Source of the DNA: an uncultured Actinomycetes bacterium
GTDB lineage: Bacteria; Actinomycetota; Coriobacteriia; Coriobacteriales; Atopobiaceae
Length of the DNA: 57,197 nt
Assembly (NCBI GenBank): GCA_900314685.1
Contig: OMWE01000015.1
Span: forward strand, 1 to 57,197
Direction: 5' to 3'
Both the position numbers and the translations under genes were made by a program. Under the pieces are notes generated by a model. That model searched no databases, had not been told where the DNA came from, and worked only from the letters and a program-made list of their open reading frames with translations. Numbering within the stretch: the stretch's first letter is position 1; each line of letters begins with the position of its first letter. Shown piece by piece: positions 1-9,441 of the stretch.

Positions 1-561
1 CCCGCCGCGCGGGCCGCGGTCGTCGCGCCCGCCGCGGAAACCGCGGCCGCCACGGTCGTCGCGGCCGCCGCGCTGCGGGCGTTCGTCGCTCAAGCCGAGC
101 GCCTCAAACGCTGCGTTGAGGCCCTCGAGCAGCTCGATGAGCTGCGCACGGTCCTCGTCGGCAAAGCCCGGCACGAGCGGCAGGTCCTTGTCAGCGTTGA
201 CGCCCTGCTCGCATGCCTCACGGCCCGTTTCCGTGATGCTCACGGCGATGGCGCGCATGTCCTCCTCTTCGGGCAGGCGGCGCTCGACGAGGCCCGCCTC
301 CTCCATCTCGGCCAGATTGGCGTCCAGCTCGCGCAGGCGCATGTCGAGCAGGTCGGCCATCTCGCGCTGCTCCATCTCATCCTTGAGCATCAGGAGCTTG
401 AGGGCGCGCGTCTGATCAGCGCTCTTTTCCTGCGCCGCGCGGCGCTCGTCAATCATCGCACCCTTGCGCTGGCGCATCAGGCGCGACGCTTTCATCAGGG
501 CGTCGACCAGCTTGGTGTCTTCGCTCTTCTCTACTTCCTGCTTTTCTTCAAAATCGCTCAC
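1..561 (-). CDS. MarR-like winged-helix regulator with Arg/Gly-rich tail (3' end off window)
   Basis: The 187 visible codons run off the left edge, so the C-terminus is missing. Residues about 45-110 look like a MarR-type winged helix: a helical stretch (LKLLMLKDEMEQREMADLL), then a recognition-helix and wing region ending in EEAGLVERRLPEEEDMRAIA and an ITETGRE segment typical of MarR proteins. The last visible part turns into repeats of GGRDDRGGRG type, an RGG-like tail that would be disordered and could bind nucleic acid. I chose the GTG start at 561 because AAAGG lies about 10 bases upstream; in-frame ATGs at 588 and 591 lack a good ribosome site. The ligand and targets cannot be told. Confidence 0.7.
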   Translation of the reverse strand, partial: MSDFEEKQEVEKSEDTKLVDALMKASRLMRQRKGAMIDERRAAQEKSADQTRALKLLMLKDEMEQREMADLLDMRLRELDANLAEMEEAGLVERRLPEEEDMRAIAVSITETGREACEQGVNADKDLPLVPGFADEDRAQLIELLEGLNAAFEALGLSDERPQRGGRDDRGGRGFRGGRDDRGPRGG

Positions 562-928
562 GAGGCAACTGCCTTTCTTCTTGGTCATCATGCCCGACAA
601 CGGGGTTGCCTGATTAGTGTAGGGGCAACGTCCGCGGACGCAGTCCAGATATTTCGCCACTATCAAATCAGCAGGTTCTGCCATCGGAGCCCGACGTTGG
701 CCTGCCGATAAGCCCAGTCATTGGAACCCGTCGTTTGCCCCTGTCAGCGGAACCCCATCAATGGCTTCTGCAAATGGGCTTTGCCGATAGGTGCTGACGT
801 TGATGATTCTGTCAATAAATCGTAATTTGTTTTATATTTGATAACGCTATATTATTGATTGGGATTTTTGATAAGACACCCGCGCAGGTCGGCCTCATGC
901 CCATGGCGCAAAAAGGAGCTGCATCTCT
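562..928. other. Gene-free spacer with AT-rich promoter region
   Basis: No gene is seen between the MarR-like gene and the YheO-like gene, which diverge. The left half is GC-rich with short scrambled repeats (GCCGATA twice, AAGCCCA and TGGGCTT). Bases about 800-880 are very AT-rich and probably carry the promoter of the rightward gene. Confidence 0.5.
827..855 (+). promoter_or_regulatory. Candidate sigma-70-type promoter for the YheO-like gene
   Basis: TTGTTT at 827-832 and TATTAT at 850-855 are 17 bases apart in an AT-rich stretch about 75 bases before the start codon. The match is by eye only. Confidence 0.35.
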
Positions 929-1588
929 ATGTCGCCCACTATCCTCGATTTTTGTGAGCGCCTTGCCAAGGGCATCGCCTCGCAGTTCGGCAACGACTGC
1001 GAGGTCGTGGTGCACGACCTCGAGCACCTCGACACTTCGCCATCCACCATCGTCGCCATCGCAAACGGGCATGTGACCGGCCGCGACATCGGCGATTCCA
1101 TCTCACCCGAGATGGCCGCGCTGCTGCAGGAGGGTGCCGACAAGCTCGGCGACCAGTTCGCCTACCTCAACAAGACGCCCGACAACCGCCTGATCAAATC
1201 CACCGCGATTTTCTTCCGCGACCCCAATGGCAAGCCGATCGCGGCGCTCTCCATCAACTACGACATCACGATGCTGATCGCCGTCGAGCGCATCCTCACC
1301 GAGTTCACGGCGACCTCGCATCCCACGCACAAGGTCAGCGAGGACGGTTCGGTCAATATCAGCGCCCTGCTCGACGAGCTCATCGACCAGAGCGTCGCGA
1401 TTGTCGGCAAGCCCATCGCCCTCATGAACAAGCAGGACAAGATCCGCGCGATCGGCTTCCTCGACAAGTGCGGCGCGTTCCTGATCACCAAGTCCGGCCA
1501 GCGCGTGTGCAAGTATTTCGGCATCTCCAAATACACGCTCTACAGCTACCTCGACGCCGCCAAGAAACTCGCCGAGGAAGAGGAGTAG
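929..1588 (+). CDS. YheO-like PAS/HTH transcriptional regulator
   Basis: A 219-residue protein with the two-part layout of the YheO family. The N-terminal half (about residues 1-120) has the VHDLEHLDTSPSTIVAIANGHVTGRDIGD stretch, a PAS-like sensor fold. The C-terminal part (about 165-215) reads KIRAIGFLDKCGAFLITKSG followed by a helix-turn-helix ending in SKYTLYSYLD, the DNA-binding segment of the family. AAGGAG sits about 12 bases before the ATG. Such proteins often control nearby metabolic or transport genes. Here the next gene on the same strand is a metal exporter with its own hairpin leader, so a link is only a guess. Confidence 0.8.
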   Translation: MSPTILDFCERLAKGIASQFGNDCEVVVHDLEHLDTSPSTIVAIANGHVTGRDIGDSISPEMAALLQEGADKLGDQFAYLNKTPDNRLIKSTAIFFRDPNGKPIAALSINYDITMLIAVERILTEFTATSHPTHKVSEDGSVNISALLDELIDQSVAIVGKPIALMNKQDKIRAIGFLDKCGAFLITKSGQRVCKYFGISKYTLYSYLDAAKKLAEEEE

Positions 1589-1684
1589 CGCACCTGCCTG
1601 CTGCGCCGCCTGCTCGCCGGTGCCTGTGTGGTCCGCCTCCTTGCGCAGGTCGGTTGTCATTTCGCGGCCCAAATGGGTAAACTT

Positions 1685-1710
1685 GCCCCCTATACGTGTG
1701 TATAGGGGGC
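1685..1710 (+). promoter_or_regulatory. Perfect hairpin that buries the ribosome-binding site of the CDF gene
   Basis: GCCCCCTATAC, a four-base loop GTGT, then GTATAGGGGGC form a perfect 11-bp stem. The AGGGGG in the right arm is the Shine-Dalgarno sequence for the ATG at 1717, so folding would block translation. The TTTGTT just after it is too weak for a clear terminator. Confidence 0.6.
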
Positions 1711-1716
1711 TTTGTT

Positions 1717-2886
1717 ATGGCATCGGACGAAAAGACGGACATTCCCGCCGGCAAGACGGACGCACAAGCCCGCGCACGGCTCGGGCAGCGTGCGGGACTC
1801 GTCGGCATCGGCTGCAACATCGCGCTCGCCGCCGCCAAGGCCGCCGTGGGCTGGGCCGCCGGCTCCATCGCCATCACCGCCGACGCCGTCAACAACCTCT
1901 CAGACGCATCCAGCAACATCGTGAGTATGCTCGGCTTCAAGCTGGCGAGCAGGCCCGCCGACCCGGGACACCCCTACGGGCACGGGCGCTACGAGTACCT
2001 GGCCGGCCTCGTGGTCGCGGTGCTTGTCGCCGCCGTCGGCATCGAGCTGGTGCGCGACTCGCTCGGCAAGATCATGCGCCCCACCCCCACCGAGTTCGGC
2101 GCGGTCACCGCCGCCGTGCTGCTTGCCTCAATGGCCGTCAAGCTCTGGATGATGCGCTACAACCGCCGCATGGGACGCGCGATCGGCTCCGAGACGCTCG
2201 AGGCGACGGCTATCGATTCGCGCAACGACGTAATCGCGACGGGCGCGGTCCTCGCCGCCTCGGCCCTCTCCGCAGCCACCGGCATCGCGCTTGACGGGTG
2301 GGCGGGCCTCGCCGTGGGCGTCTTCATCATCCTCTCGAGCTTTGACCTGGTCCGCGACACGCTCGACCCCCTGCTCGGATCCGCGCCCGACCCCCAGATG
2401 GTCGAGCACATCCGGCGCAAGATCCTCTCCTACCCCGGCGTGCTCGGCACCCACGACCTCATGATCCACGACTACGGCCCCGGTCGCCAGTTTGCGAGCG
2501 CGCACGTTGAGATGGCCGCCGAGACCGACCCGCTCGAGAGCCACGACCTGCTCGACAATATCGAGCAGGACTTCAAGGAGCAGGACGGCCTCATCATGAC
2601 CCTGCACTACGACCCCATCGTCACCAACGACCCCGGCGTCCACGACCTGCGCCACCGCATCGCCGAGCTCGCGCAGACCATCGACCCGCGCATCACGATA
2701 CACGACCTGCGCATCGTGCCCGGCCCTACGCATACCAACGTGATCTTTGACATCGTGCGGCCCACGGACCTCCCGCTCACGGAAGACGAGCTTCGCGCCC
2801 GCGCGGGCGATCTGGTCCGCGGCATCATGCCCGAGGCGGTCTGCAAGATCACCGTCGACAGCAGCTACGTGAGCCCGCGGCAGTGA
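1717..2886 (+). CDS. Cation diffusion facilitator exporter, Mn-type site predicted
   Basis: 389 residues. Four to six membrane segments fill residues 25-210 and a cytoplasmic ferredoxin-like domain fills the rest (HDYGPGRQFASAHVEM is its usual core). The metal site in TM2 reads N59-x3-D63 (NNLSD) and in TM5 D167-x3-D171 (DSRND). An N-D/D-D set is the arrangement reported for manganese exporters, whereas zinc exporters usually have His-Asp, so I infer Mn2+ or Fe2+ efflux by proton antiport. The C-terminus is longer than in simple CDFs, with a second ferredoxin-like stretch from about residue 300. A paralogue lies at 33664-34818. The ATG at 1717 follows AGGGGG; an upstream GTG at 1696 lies inside the hairpin and is unlikely. 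Confidence 0.88.
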   Translation: MASDEKTDIPAGKTDAQARARLGQRAGLVGIGCNIALAAAKAAVGWAAGSIAITADAVNNLSDASSNIVSMLGFKLASRPADPGHPYGHGRYEYLAGLVVAVLVAAVGIELVRDSLGKIMRPTPTEFGAVTAAVLLASMAVKLWMMRYNRRMGRAIGSETLEATAIDSRNDVIATGAVLAASALSAATGIALDGWAGLAVGVFIILSSFDLVRDTLDPLLGSAPDPQMVEHIRRKILSYPGVLGTHDLMIHDYGPGRQFASAHVEMAAETDPLESHDLLDNIEQDFKEQDGLIMTLHYDPIVTNDPGVHDLRHRIAELAQTIDPRITIHDLRIVPGPTHTNVIFDIVRPTDLPLTEDELRARAGDLVRGIMPEAVCKITVDSSYVSPRQ

Positions 2887-3002
2887 AAGACATGGTAAAC
2901 TTACGTTTCGTGCTCTGCAGGCACCATACCCGACTGGTCCGCCTGAACCAGTAGGCATTTATCCCCAGCATATTCATCGTCGTATTTCACCGAGGGGGGC
3001 GC

Positions 3003-4010
3003 ATGGAAACACCTTGCTCCGTCATGTTCGCCGACCTCAAGGATTTCGGACGCATCTCCAATCGCGACGCAGCCCTGACGCTCCTGAGCACCAATGTCCC
3101 CTATGGGGAGACATCCCTGCGGGCACGCGCCTGCGACGACCGCACCTTCCTCTCGCGCCATGTGGTCCACGCTCTACCTGGACAGATTCCCACCAAGCAG
3201 TTCGTCGACCTCACCAAAGCTGCGATTATGCTGTTCCGCATGATCGTCCGCAACTTAGGGGACGATGGGGAGACCCTGGCCGAGGTAGAGCAGCATTACG
3301 CAGGCCCTGCAAGCAAAGCCATGGGTGAGGCTCTCACGTCTTTCTCCCTCGACGCCACCCTCTACGCCAACGCGCGCGACCGCATCTCCGATGGCACCTA
3401 TCCGCTTCCCCAAGACAAAACCAAGCTCCTCATCATGCTGTTTGTCGCCACAGGCTGTCTAGGCGACCCAGCCGAAGCCATCCGGCTGGTCGGGGCTTAC
3501 ACCCAAACCTTTCTGAGTCAGGGACTCACGACCACAGAGACAAGAGTGGGCAAGGGATTCGTTACAGCATCCGATGAGGGCAGCCACCAAGACGTGTGTC
3601 TCGGACTTCTGCGTCTGGTAGGAGCGGCGGCCCAAGGAGCACTTCTGCCCCTATCGACAACACCGCGTGGCACCGTGATAGGCGCCTTGGCTTCCGCGCC
3701 TGAAGACATCAATACCGTTGATTTCGATGTGTCTCGCCAGCATCTGCGTGTCTTCCGCGACACGGACGGCGTCTGGTACGCCCAGGGAATGGGATCCACC
3801 AATGGCACCATCTTGATCTCGGGCGATACGCACGAGCGCATCGTGGTGGAGCCTCCCCGCTACCAGCAGGATCTCTCCCTCGCTTACCCACCCGTACCCA
3901 TAGCCAATAGCGACATCCTCTGCCTGGGACGCACGACGCGATTCCTGGTGATGAACATCTCGCCCGCACAGGACGCCAGCGCACGAGACGCACACCGAAA
4001 TGGAGACTGA
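3003..4010 (+). CDS. FHA-domain protein of a Ser/Thr kinase signalling pair
   Basis: 335 residues. A forkhead-associated domain occupies about residues 230-320, with the phosphothreonine-binding signature seen as SRQHLRVF and GSTNGTILISGD. Residues 1-220 are mostly helical and I do not recognise them. No signal peptide or membrane segment is seen, so it is probably cytoplasmic. It starts at the ATG after GAGGGGGG and stops one base before the next gene, which leads into a Ser/Thr kinase, so the two are almost certainly co-transcribed. The FHA domain probably docks on the kinase or its phosphorylated substrates. Confidence 0.82.
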   Translation: METPCSVMFADLKDFGRISNRDAALTLLSTNVPYGETSLRARACDDRTFLSRHVVHALPGQIPTKQFVDLTKAAIMLFRMIVRNLGDDGETLAEVEQHYAGPASKAMGEALTSFSLDATLYANARDRISDGTYPLPQDKTKLLIMLFVATGCLGDPAEAIRLVGAYTQTFLSQGLTTTETRVGKGFVTASDEGSHQDVCLGLLRLVGAAAQGALLPLSTTPRGTVIGALASAPEDINTVDFDVSRQHLRVFRDTDGVWYAQGMGSTNGTILISGDTHERIVVEPPRYQQDLSLAYPPVPIANSDILCLGRTTRFLVMNISPAQDASARDAHRNGD

Positions 4011-4011
4011 T

Positions 4012-4257
4012 ATGGACGAACGGGAAACCAACGTCGGTCGAGAGCAACAGGTTATCCGTGAGCAGCAGGTCACCCAGGAGGGATACACCCCGGGCGATCT
4101 CGCAACTCCCGCCCCGCAGACGGGCGACCTCCGCATGGTGGAGTTCCAGCAGCTAGACACTTCTTTCGCCGTCGCCCCTGACGAAGAAGAGCATGAGCGT
4201 CGCAGACTTATGACACTCTTGGTCTCCCCCACGCCCTCTGCCGACCGTCTTACCTAG
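4012..4257 (+). CDS. N-terminal fragment of the interrupted Ser/Thr kinase, or a small ORF
   Basis: 81 residues beginning MDERETNVGREQQ, with GGAG six bases before the ATG and only one base after the FHA stop. It ends at a TAG codon (4255-4257) in the same reading frame as the kinase gene that follows, and only two sense codons separate that TAG from the kinase GTG. The last residues (EHERRRLMTLLVSPTPSADRL) look like the run-up to a kinase N-lobe rather than the end of a free protein. I therefore read it as the front of a kinase gene cut by an amber mutation. It could instead be a genuine small protein with a linked downstream gene. Confidence 0.6.
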   Translation: MDERETNVGREQQVIREQQVTQEGYTPGDLATPAPQTGDLRMVEFQQLDTSFAVAPDEEEHERRRLMTLLVSPTPSADRLT

Positions 4258-4263
4258 AGCGTT

Positions 4264-6351
4264 GTGACGAAGGCCTTCAACACCGCAGGAGAGACTTTTG
4301 CTCTCAAGCGCCTGCGACCCCTGCCTGCCGATATCGACCCCGCCGCCCGCCGCGGGCGCGAAGCCGCCCTCTTCGAGGAATATCGCAATCTCATCGCCGT
4401 CTCTCACCTACAGGGCTTTCCTCAGGTGCTCGGCTATGGTGTGACACGTGACGGTGAACCGGCCATCCTCATGGAGTGGGTGGACGGTATCACTCTGCAC
4501 GATGCGCTGGAGCAGCATCTCTTGCCTCCAGCGCCAGACGGCGCCGGTATTGATGGACTGGCTGTCGCATCGCTTGCTCTCTCTATCTTGAGGGCGCTTG
4601 TTTCCACCACCTATCTGGAGGGTACTTTCGCCCACCGTGACATTTCCCCGCGCAATATCATGCTTCGCCGTCCGGGTGGCAAGACTACCCCAGACGGTGC
4701 GCCTACCCCCAACGGCATGGGCGCCCCAGACGGTGCACCCACTCCCGTCGGCACGCCGATCGCATGGAGCACGAACACCCCTCTGGAGTGCTGCCTCATC
4801 GACCTGGGCAGTGCCATCTTTATGCGCCGGGACGAAGCCACCTTCACCATGACCATGGACGTATGGCGCAACGCCACCCCCGAGTACGCGCCGCCCGAGA
4901 TGCTCGCCCTCTCCGACCGTGGCTACCTCGAGGCACGCAGATCCCCCGCTATCGACGTGTATGCCCTGTGCAGCGTGCTCTACGAGACGTACAGCGGCCA
5001 CACCCCCTTCCGTCTGGTCGATCATCCGGGCGAGTCGGCTTACGAGCTAAAAACAGCTGGCCTTCCTCCAACTCCCTCCCTCCACGAGGAACACGATGCG
5101 GGACTGGTCGGGGCTATCATGTCCGGACTTGCTCAGGACCAAGCAGACCGTCCCAACGCCGGGGATCTTTTCGACGCAATCGCTGCCTGGAGGACATCGG
5201 TCACCGGCCAGACAACCGACCACCCCGGTCCCGGCCGCCACGCATCTGCTCGGGGAGCCGCTCACCTCACTCTCGCGAGCATACCGGCAGGCCAGAGCGC
5301 AGCAGCTCAGCCACAAGATTATTCCGCAGCCGTTTCAGCGTCCGACCGGGCATTTCTTCCGACGACTGACCGCGCATCGGGTTCGTCCACGCCGGGTTCG
5401 GCAACTAGCCCAGCGCCTTCGCCAGAAGAAACACCGACGCGCGGTAGAAGCATTTCAAGGCGTGGACTGCTCGTAGGAGCTGCCGCTGCGACAGCAGTCG
5501 TTGCGAGCGGAGCCCTGTGGTGGCGCCAAACCTCGCCCGCCGGCAACGCGCGGCGTTTTGCCAATCAATCCTGGGGAGACCTAGCGGATCTAGCGCATCG
5601 TCTCTCGGATGCAGGCACAAGAGAGGAAGCCCTGTCCCTCGCCGTGGAGGCGGGCATCGCTCAAAAGGACGGCAGCATGGTAGACGACCTGATCCACGAA
5701 GTCGCTCTCGCCGACGGTACCACAGCCTCCGTGCAGGTAGTGGACTTCTGCCATGACGACCGCGCCGACAGTCAGGGCAAGGCGGGTCTTACCTTCTCCT
5801 TTGTCGACCCGGTGGCTGCACGACCCATGGCCGAGCAGACCATGGCTTCAGGCGGCTGGGAGCAATGCGATCTCAGGGTGTGGCTGGATTCCGATTTCCG
5901 CGCCCTTCTCCCAAGTGAGCTAGTCGATGTCCTCACGCCCGTGATCAAATTGACCAACAATGACGGTGCCACGCGTGAGGTCTCCAGCGTCACCACCACC
6001 GAAGACATCATCTGGATCCCCTCCATGACGGAGCTGGGCGGCGGCCGTCCGGCGTCGGGCTTTTCCACCGACTATGCATACCTGGCTGACATCCTCGGTG
6101 CCGAGGGCACACAGTACCGCCTCTGGCAGGACAAGATGGTCAGCTCCACCACCTACAATGAAGCCCTGGAGAGGAGCTGGGAGGGCAAACCCTGCCTCTG
6201 GTGGAACCGCTCTCCCAGCCCCGACTGCTCGGAGGACCATGGGGTAACTTGGTTCAATCGGGTTGGTGCCAACGGCGACGTCTTCCACTTCGCCTGCCCT
6301 GCTACCGGCGATGACGATGTCACCTGTGTGATCCCCTGCTTCTGCCTATAA
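4264..6351 (+). CDS. Ser/Thr protein kinase with membrane segment and extracellular DUF6273-like domain
   Basis: 695 residues from a GTG that lacks a clear ribosome site. The kinase part (about 1-310) shows the ATP-binding lysine K15 in FALKRL, the catalytic loop H124-R125-D126 to N131 (HRDISPRN) and D180 in DLG in place of DFG. A Thr/Pro/Gly-rich insert of about 35 residues separates catalytic loop and DLG. Strand beta1 and the Gly-rich loop are absent from this frame because they would lie upstream of the amber codon at 4255. After a disordered linker, SRRGLLVGAAAATAVVASGA (about 398-420) is a membrane segment preceded by two Arg. The C-terminal part, about 450-695, resembles DUF6273 (WLDSDFRALLPSELVDVL). 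It probably senses outside and phosphorylates inside. Activity in this genome is doubtful. Confidence 0.72.
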   Translation: MTKAFNTAGETFALKRLRPLPADIDPAARRGREAALFEEYRNLIAVSHLQGFPQVLGYGVTRDGEPAILMEWVDGITLHDALEQHLLPPAPDGAGIDGLAVASLALSILRALVSTTYLEGTFAHRDISPRNIMLRRPGGKTTPDGAPTPNGMGAPDGAPTPVGTPIAWSTNTPLECCLIDLGSAIFMRRDEATFTMTMDVWRNATPEYAPPEMLALSDRGYLEARRSPAIDVYALCSVLYETYSGHTPFRLVDHPGESAYELKTAGLPPTPSLHEEHDAGLVGAIMSGLAQDQADRPNAGDLFDAIAAWRTSVTGQTTDHPGPGRHASARGAAHLTLASIPAGQSAAAQPQDYSAAVSASDRAFLPTTDRASGSSTPGSATSPAPSPEETPTRGRSISRRGLLVGAAAATAVVASGALWWRQTSPAGNARRFANQSWGDLADLAHRLSDAGTREEALSLAVEAGIAQKDGSMVDDLIHEVALADGTTASVQVVDFCHDDRADSQGKAGLTFSFVDPVAARPMAEQTMASGGWEQCDLRVWLDSDFRALLPSELVDVLTPVIKLTNNDGATREVSSVTTTEDIIWIPSMTELGGGRPASGFSTDYAYLADILGAEGTQYRLWQDKMVSSTTYNEALERSWEGKPCLWWNRSPSPDCSEDHGVTWFNRVGANGDVFHFACPATGDDDVTCVIPCFCL

Positions 6352-6404
6352 GCTTCTATCTGTAGGCTTCTGCGCGGGTTATCGGGTCTGCACGCGGAAT
6401 GGAA

Positions 6405-6436
6405 AGCCCCCGGATGCTTCGCTGCATCTGGGGGCT
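6405..6436. terminator. Strong hairpin between convergent kinase and ABC genes
   Basis: AGCCCCCGGATGC and GCATCTGGGGGCT form a 13-bp stem with one G-U pair and a six-base loop. On the minus strand it is followed by TTTCC. It probably ends the leftward ABC transporter transcript and perhaps the rightward one too. Confidence 0.6.
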
Positions 6437-6526
6437 CGCTTCTCGATGGGACACGGGCTGCTGATCTAGGTGCGCAGGACCATCTCGTCAGGCAAGACGG
6501 ACTGTCTCGCAAGACGACAGAGCGTC

Positions 6527-7609
<1,083 letters not shown>

Positions 7610-7613
7610 AGTG

Positions 7614-9341
7614 TTAGTCCTCCTCGACGTGGCTGGCGGCGCTTGCCTTGCCCCAGTGCTTGATGATGGTGTTCATGATGAGCACGGCGGTGTAGGTGAT
7701 GATGATCAGGATGGTCGCAAACGCGCAGGCGATGCCGTACTGACCCTTGCCGGCGAACTCGTTGATCTGGACGGTGATCATGAGGATCTTGGGCGAGACC
7801 AGCAGGATAACCGCGGAGATAGCCGTGATGGAGCGGACGAAGGTGGTGACGAAGCCGGAGAGGAAGGAGTCCTTGATCAGCGGCAGCGTGACCGTCTTGA
7901 ACACCGTGAAGCTGTCGGCGCCCATATCGTAGGCGGACTCCTCGATGGACTTGTCGATCTGGCGTAGGGCGGAGATGCCGGAGCGGGTGCCGGTCGGCAG
8001 CGAGCGGACCACGAAGACGATGATCAGGATCGCGGCGGTGTTGTAGATGTTGGAGAGGAAGCCCGTGCCAAAGACACCGTTGACGAAACCGCGGATGTAG
8101 CCGACGCCCAGGACGGTGCCGGGGACGGCCATGGCCAGCATGGAGACGAACTCGATGAAGGCCTTGCCGTGGAACTGGCGCTTGACCACCAGGTAAGAAA
8201 TGATCATCGAGAAGAGCGCGGTGATCGGCGAGGCGATCAGCGACAGCAGGAAGGAGTCCTTGAAGGCCTCGAGGCCGTCGTACTTGTTGAAGACCGCGTC
8301 GAACCAGCGCAGTGTGAGCGAGTAGTCGCGGCCCCAGGTCTTGAAGAGGGCGCCCAGGGGCACGCAGGCGTACATCACGACGACGAAGAGGGCGATCACG
8401 CCGCAGATGACCGACAGCGGGATGCGCACGGAGGCGTCCTCGATGGCGTTGCGGGCGCGGCTGGCCTTGCCGGACAGGGTCGCGGTGGACTTGGCCTCGA
8501 GCACGTACTTCTGCACCAGGAACATCGCGAGCGTGATGAGCAGCAGGACGACGGCCATGGCCGATGCGCCCTGCTTGTCGTACGCGCCGGTGATCTGCAG
8601 GTAGATCGTGGTCGCCAGCGTGTCGTAGGAGCCGCCGATGATCATCGGGTTGGCGAAATCGGCGATGGACTCGATGAAGGTCACGAGGAAGGCGTTGCCC
8701 AGGCCCGGCATGATCAGTGGCAGGGTCACAGACGTGAAGACCTTCCAGCGGGAGGCGCCCATGTCGCGCGCGGCCTCCTCGAGGGAGGGGTCGATGTTGC
8801 GCAGCAGGCCGCGCAGCATCATGTAGCACACGGGGAAGAAGGTCAGGGTCTGGACGATGAAGATGCCCCAGAAGCCGTAGACGTTGTTGTCGTAGATACC
8901 CAGGATCTGACGGGTCACCAGGCCGGCCTTGCCGAACAGCAGGATGATCGACAGGGACAGGACGAAGGGGGGCGACACGACCGGCAGCATCGAGACGAGT
9001 CGGAAAAGGCCCGTCAGGAACTTGGTCTTGAGGTCCACGTACTCCTCCACGTAGGCAAAGAGCAGGCCGACGAGGGCCGAGCAGATGCCTACCAGGAAGC
9101 CTACCTTGAGGGTGTTGGTGATGGCCGTGGTAAAGGACGGCATGTCAAAGATGCGCTGGAAGACCGAGAACGACAGACCCTGGTCTGTGACGACGGAATC
9201 CACGAGCAGCACCGCGAGCGGGTACAGGATAAAGAGCGTCAGGAGCGCGATGAGCACCACGATCGTGGTGACCATGATGGGATCGCCGAAGAATTTCGCG
9301 CGTTCCAGCTCCGCCCCTTGCTTTGTCTTGGCTTTTGCCAT
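7614..9341 (-). CDS. ABC importer permease, fused double-domain FbpB type
   Basis: 575 residues with about twelve membrane segments in two homologous halves. Each half has an EAA-type loop that contacts the ATPase: SLEEAARDMGASRWKVFTSV in the first and SIEESAYDMGADSFTVFKTV in the second. This fused layout is typical of ferric-iron (FbpB/SfuB) and some phosphonate permeases. I chose the ATG at 9341, reading MAKAKTKQGAELE, because GGAGGT lies 10 bases upstream; a TTG at 9359 overlaps that site. It sits between the ATPase gene and the binding-protein gene, with a terminator-like hairpin before it. Confidence 0.9.
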   Translation of the reverse strand: MAKAKTKQGAELERAKFFGDPIMVTTIVVLIALLTLFILYPLAVLLVDSVVTDQGLSFSVFQRIFDMPSFTTAITNTLKVGFLVGICSALVGLLFAYVEEYVDLKTKFLTGLFRLVSMLPVVSPPFVLSLSIILLFGKAGLVTRQILGIYDNNVYGFWGIFIVQTLTFFPVCYMMLRGLLRNIDPSLEEAARDMGASRWKVFTSVTLPLIMPGLGNAFLVTFIESIADFANPMIIGGSYDTLATTIYLQITGAYDKQGASAMAVVLLLITLAMFLVQKYVLEAKSTATLSGKASRARNAIEDASVRIPLSVICGVIALFVVVMYACVPLGALFKTWGRDYSLTLRWFDAVFNKYDGLEAFKDSFLLSLIASPITALFSMIISYLVVKRQFHGKAFIEFVSMLAMAVPGTVLGVGYIRGFVNGVFGTGFLSNIYNTAAILIIVFVVRSLPTGTRSGISALRQIDKSIEESAYDMGADSFTVFKTVTLPLIKDSFLSGFVTTFVRSITAISAVILLVSPKILMITVQINEFAGKGQYGIACAFATILIIITYTAVLIMNTIIKHWGKASAASHVEED

Positions 9342-9372
9342 GAGGCGCCTTACCTCCAATCGGGATAAAAGA

Positions 9373-9403
9373 GGGCTAGGCGACGACCTGTGCCGCCTAG
9401 CCC
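9373..9403 (-). terminator. Intercistronic terminator/attenuator between binding protein and permease
   Basis: A perfect 10-bp stem (GGGCTAGGCG and CGCCTAGCCC) is followed on the minus strand by TCTTTTATCC. It lies inside the operon after the binding-protein stop, so it would let the binding protein be made in excess over the permease. Confidence 0.7.
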
Positions 9404-9441
9404 CGTACGCTACCTATCTGCGATAACGTCCAAAACTACAG

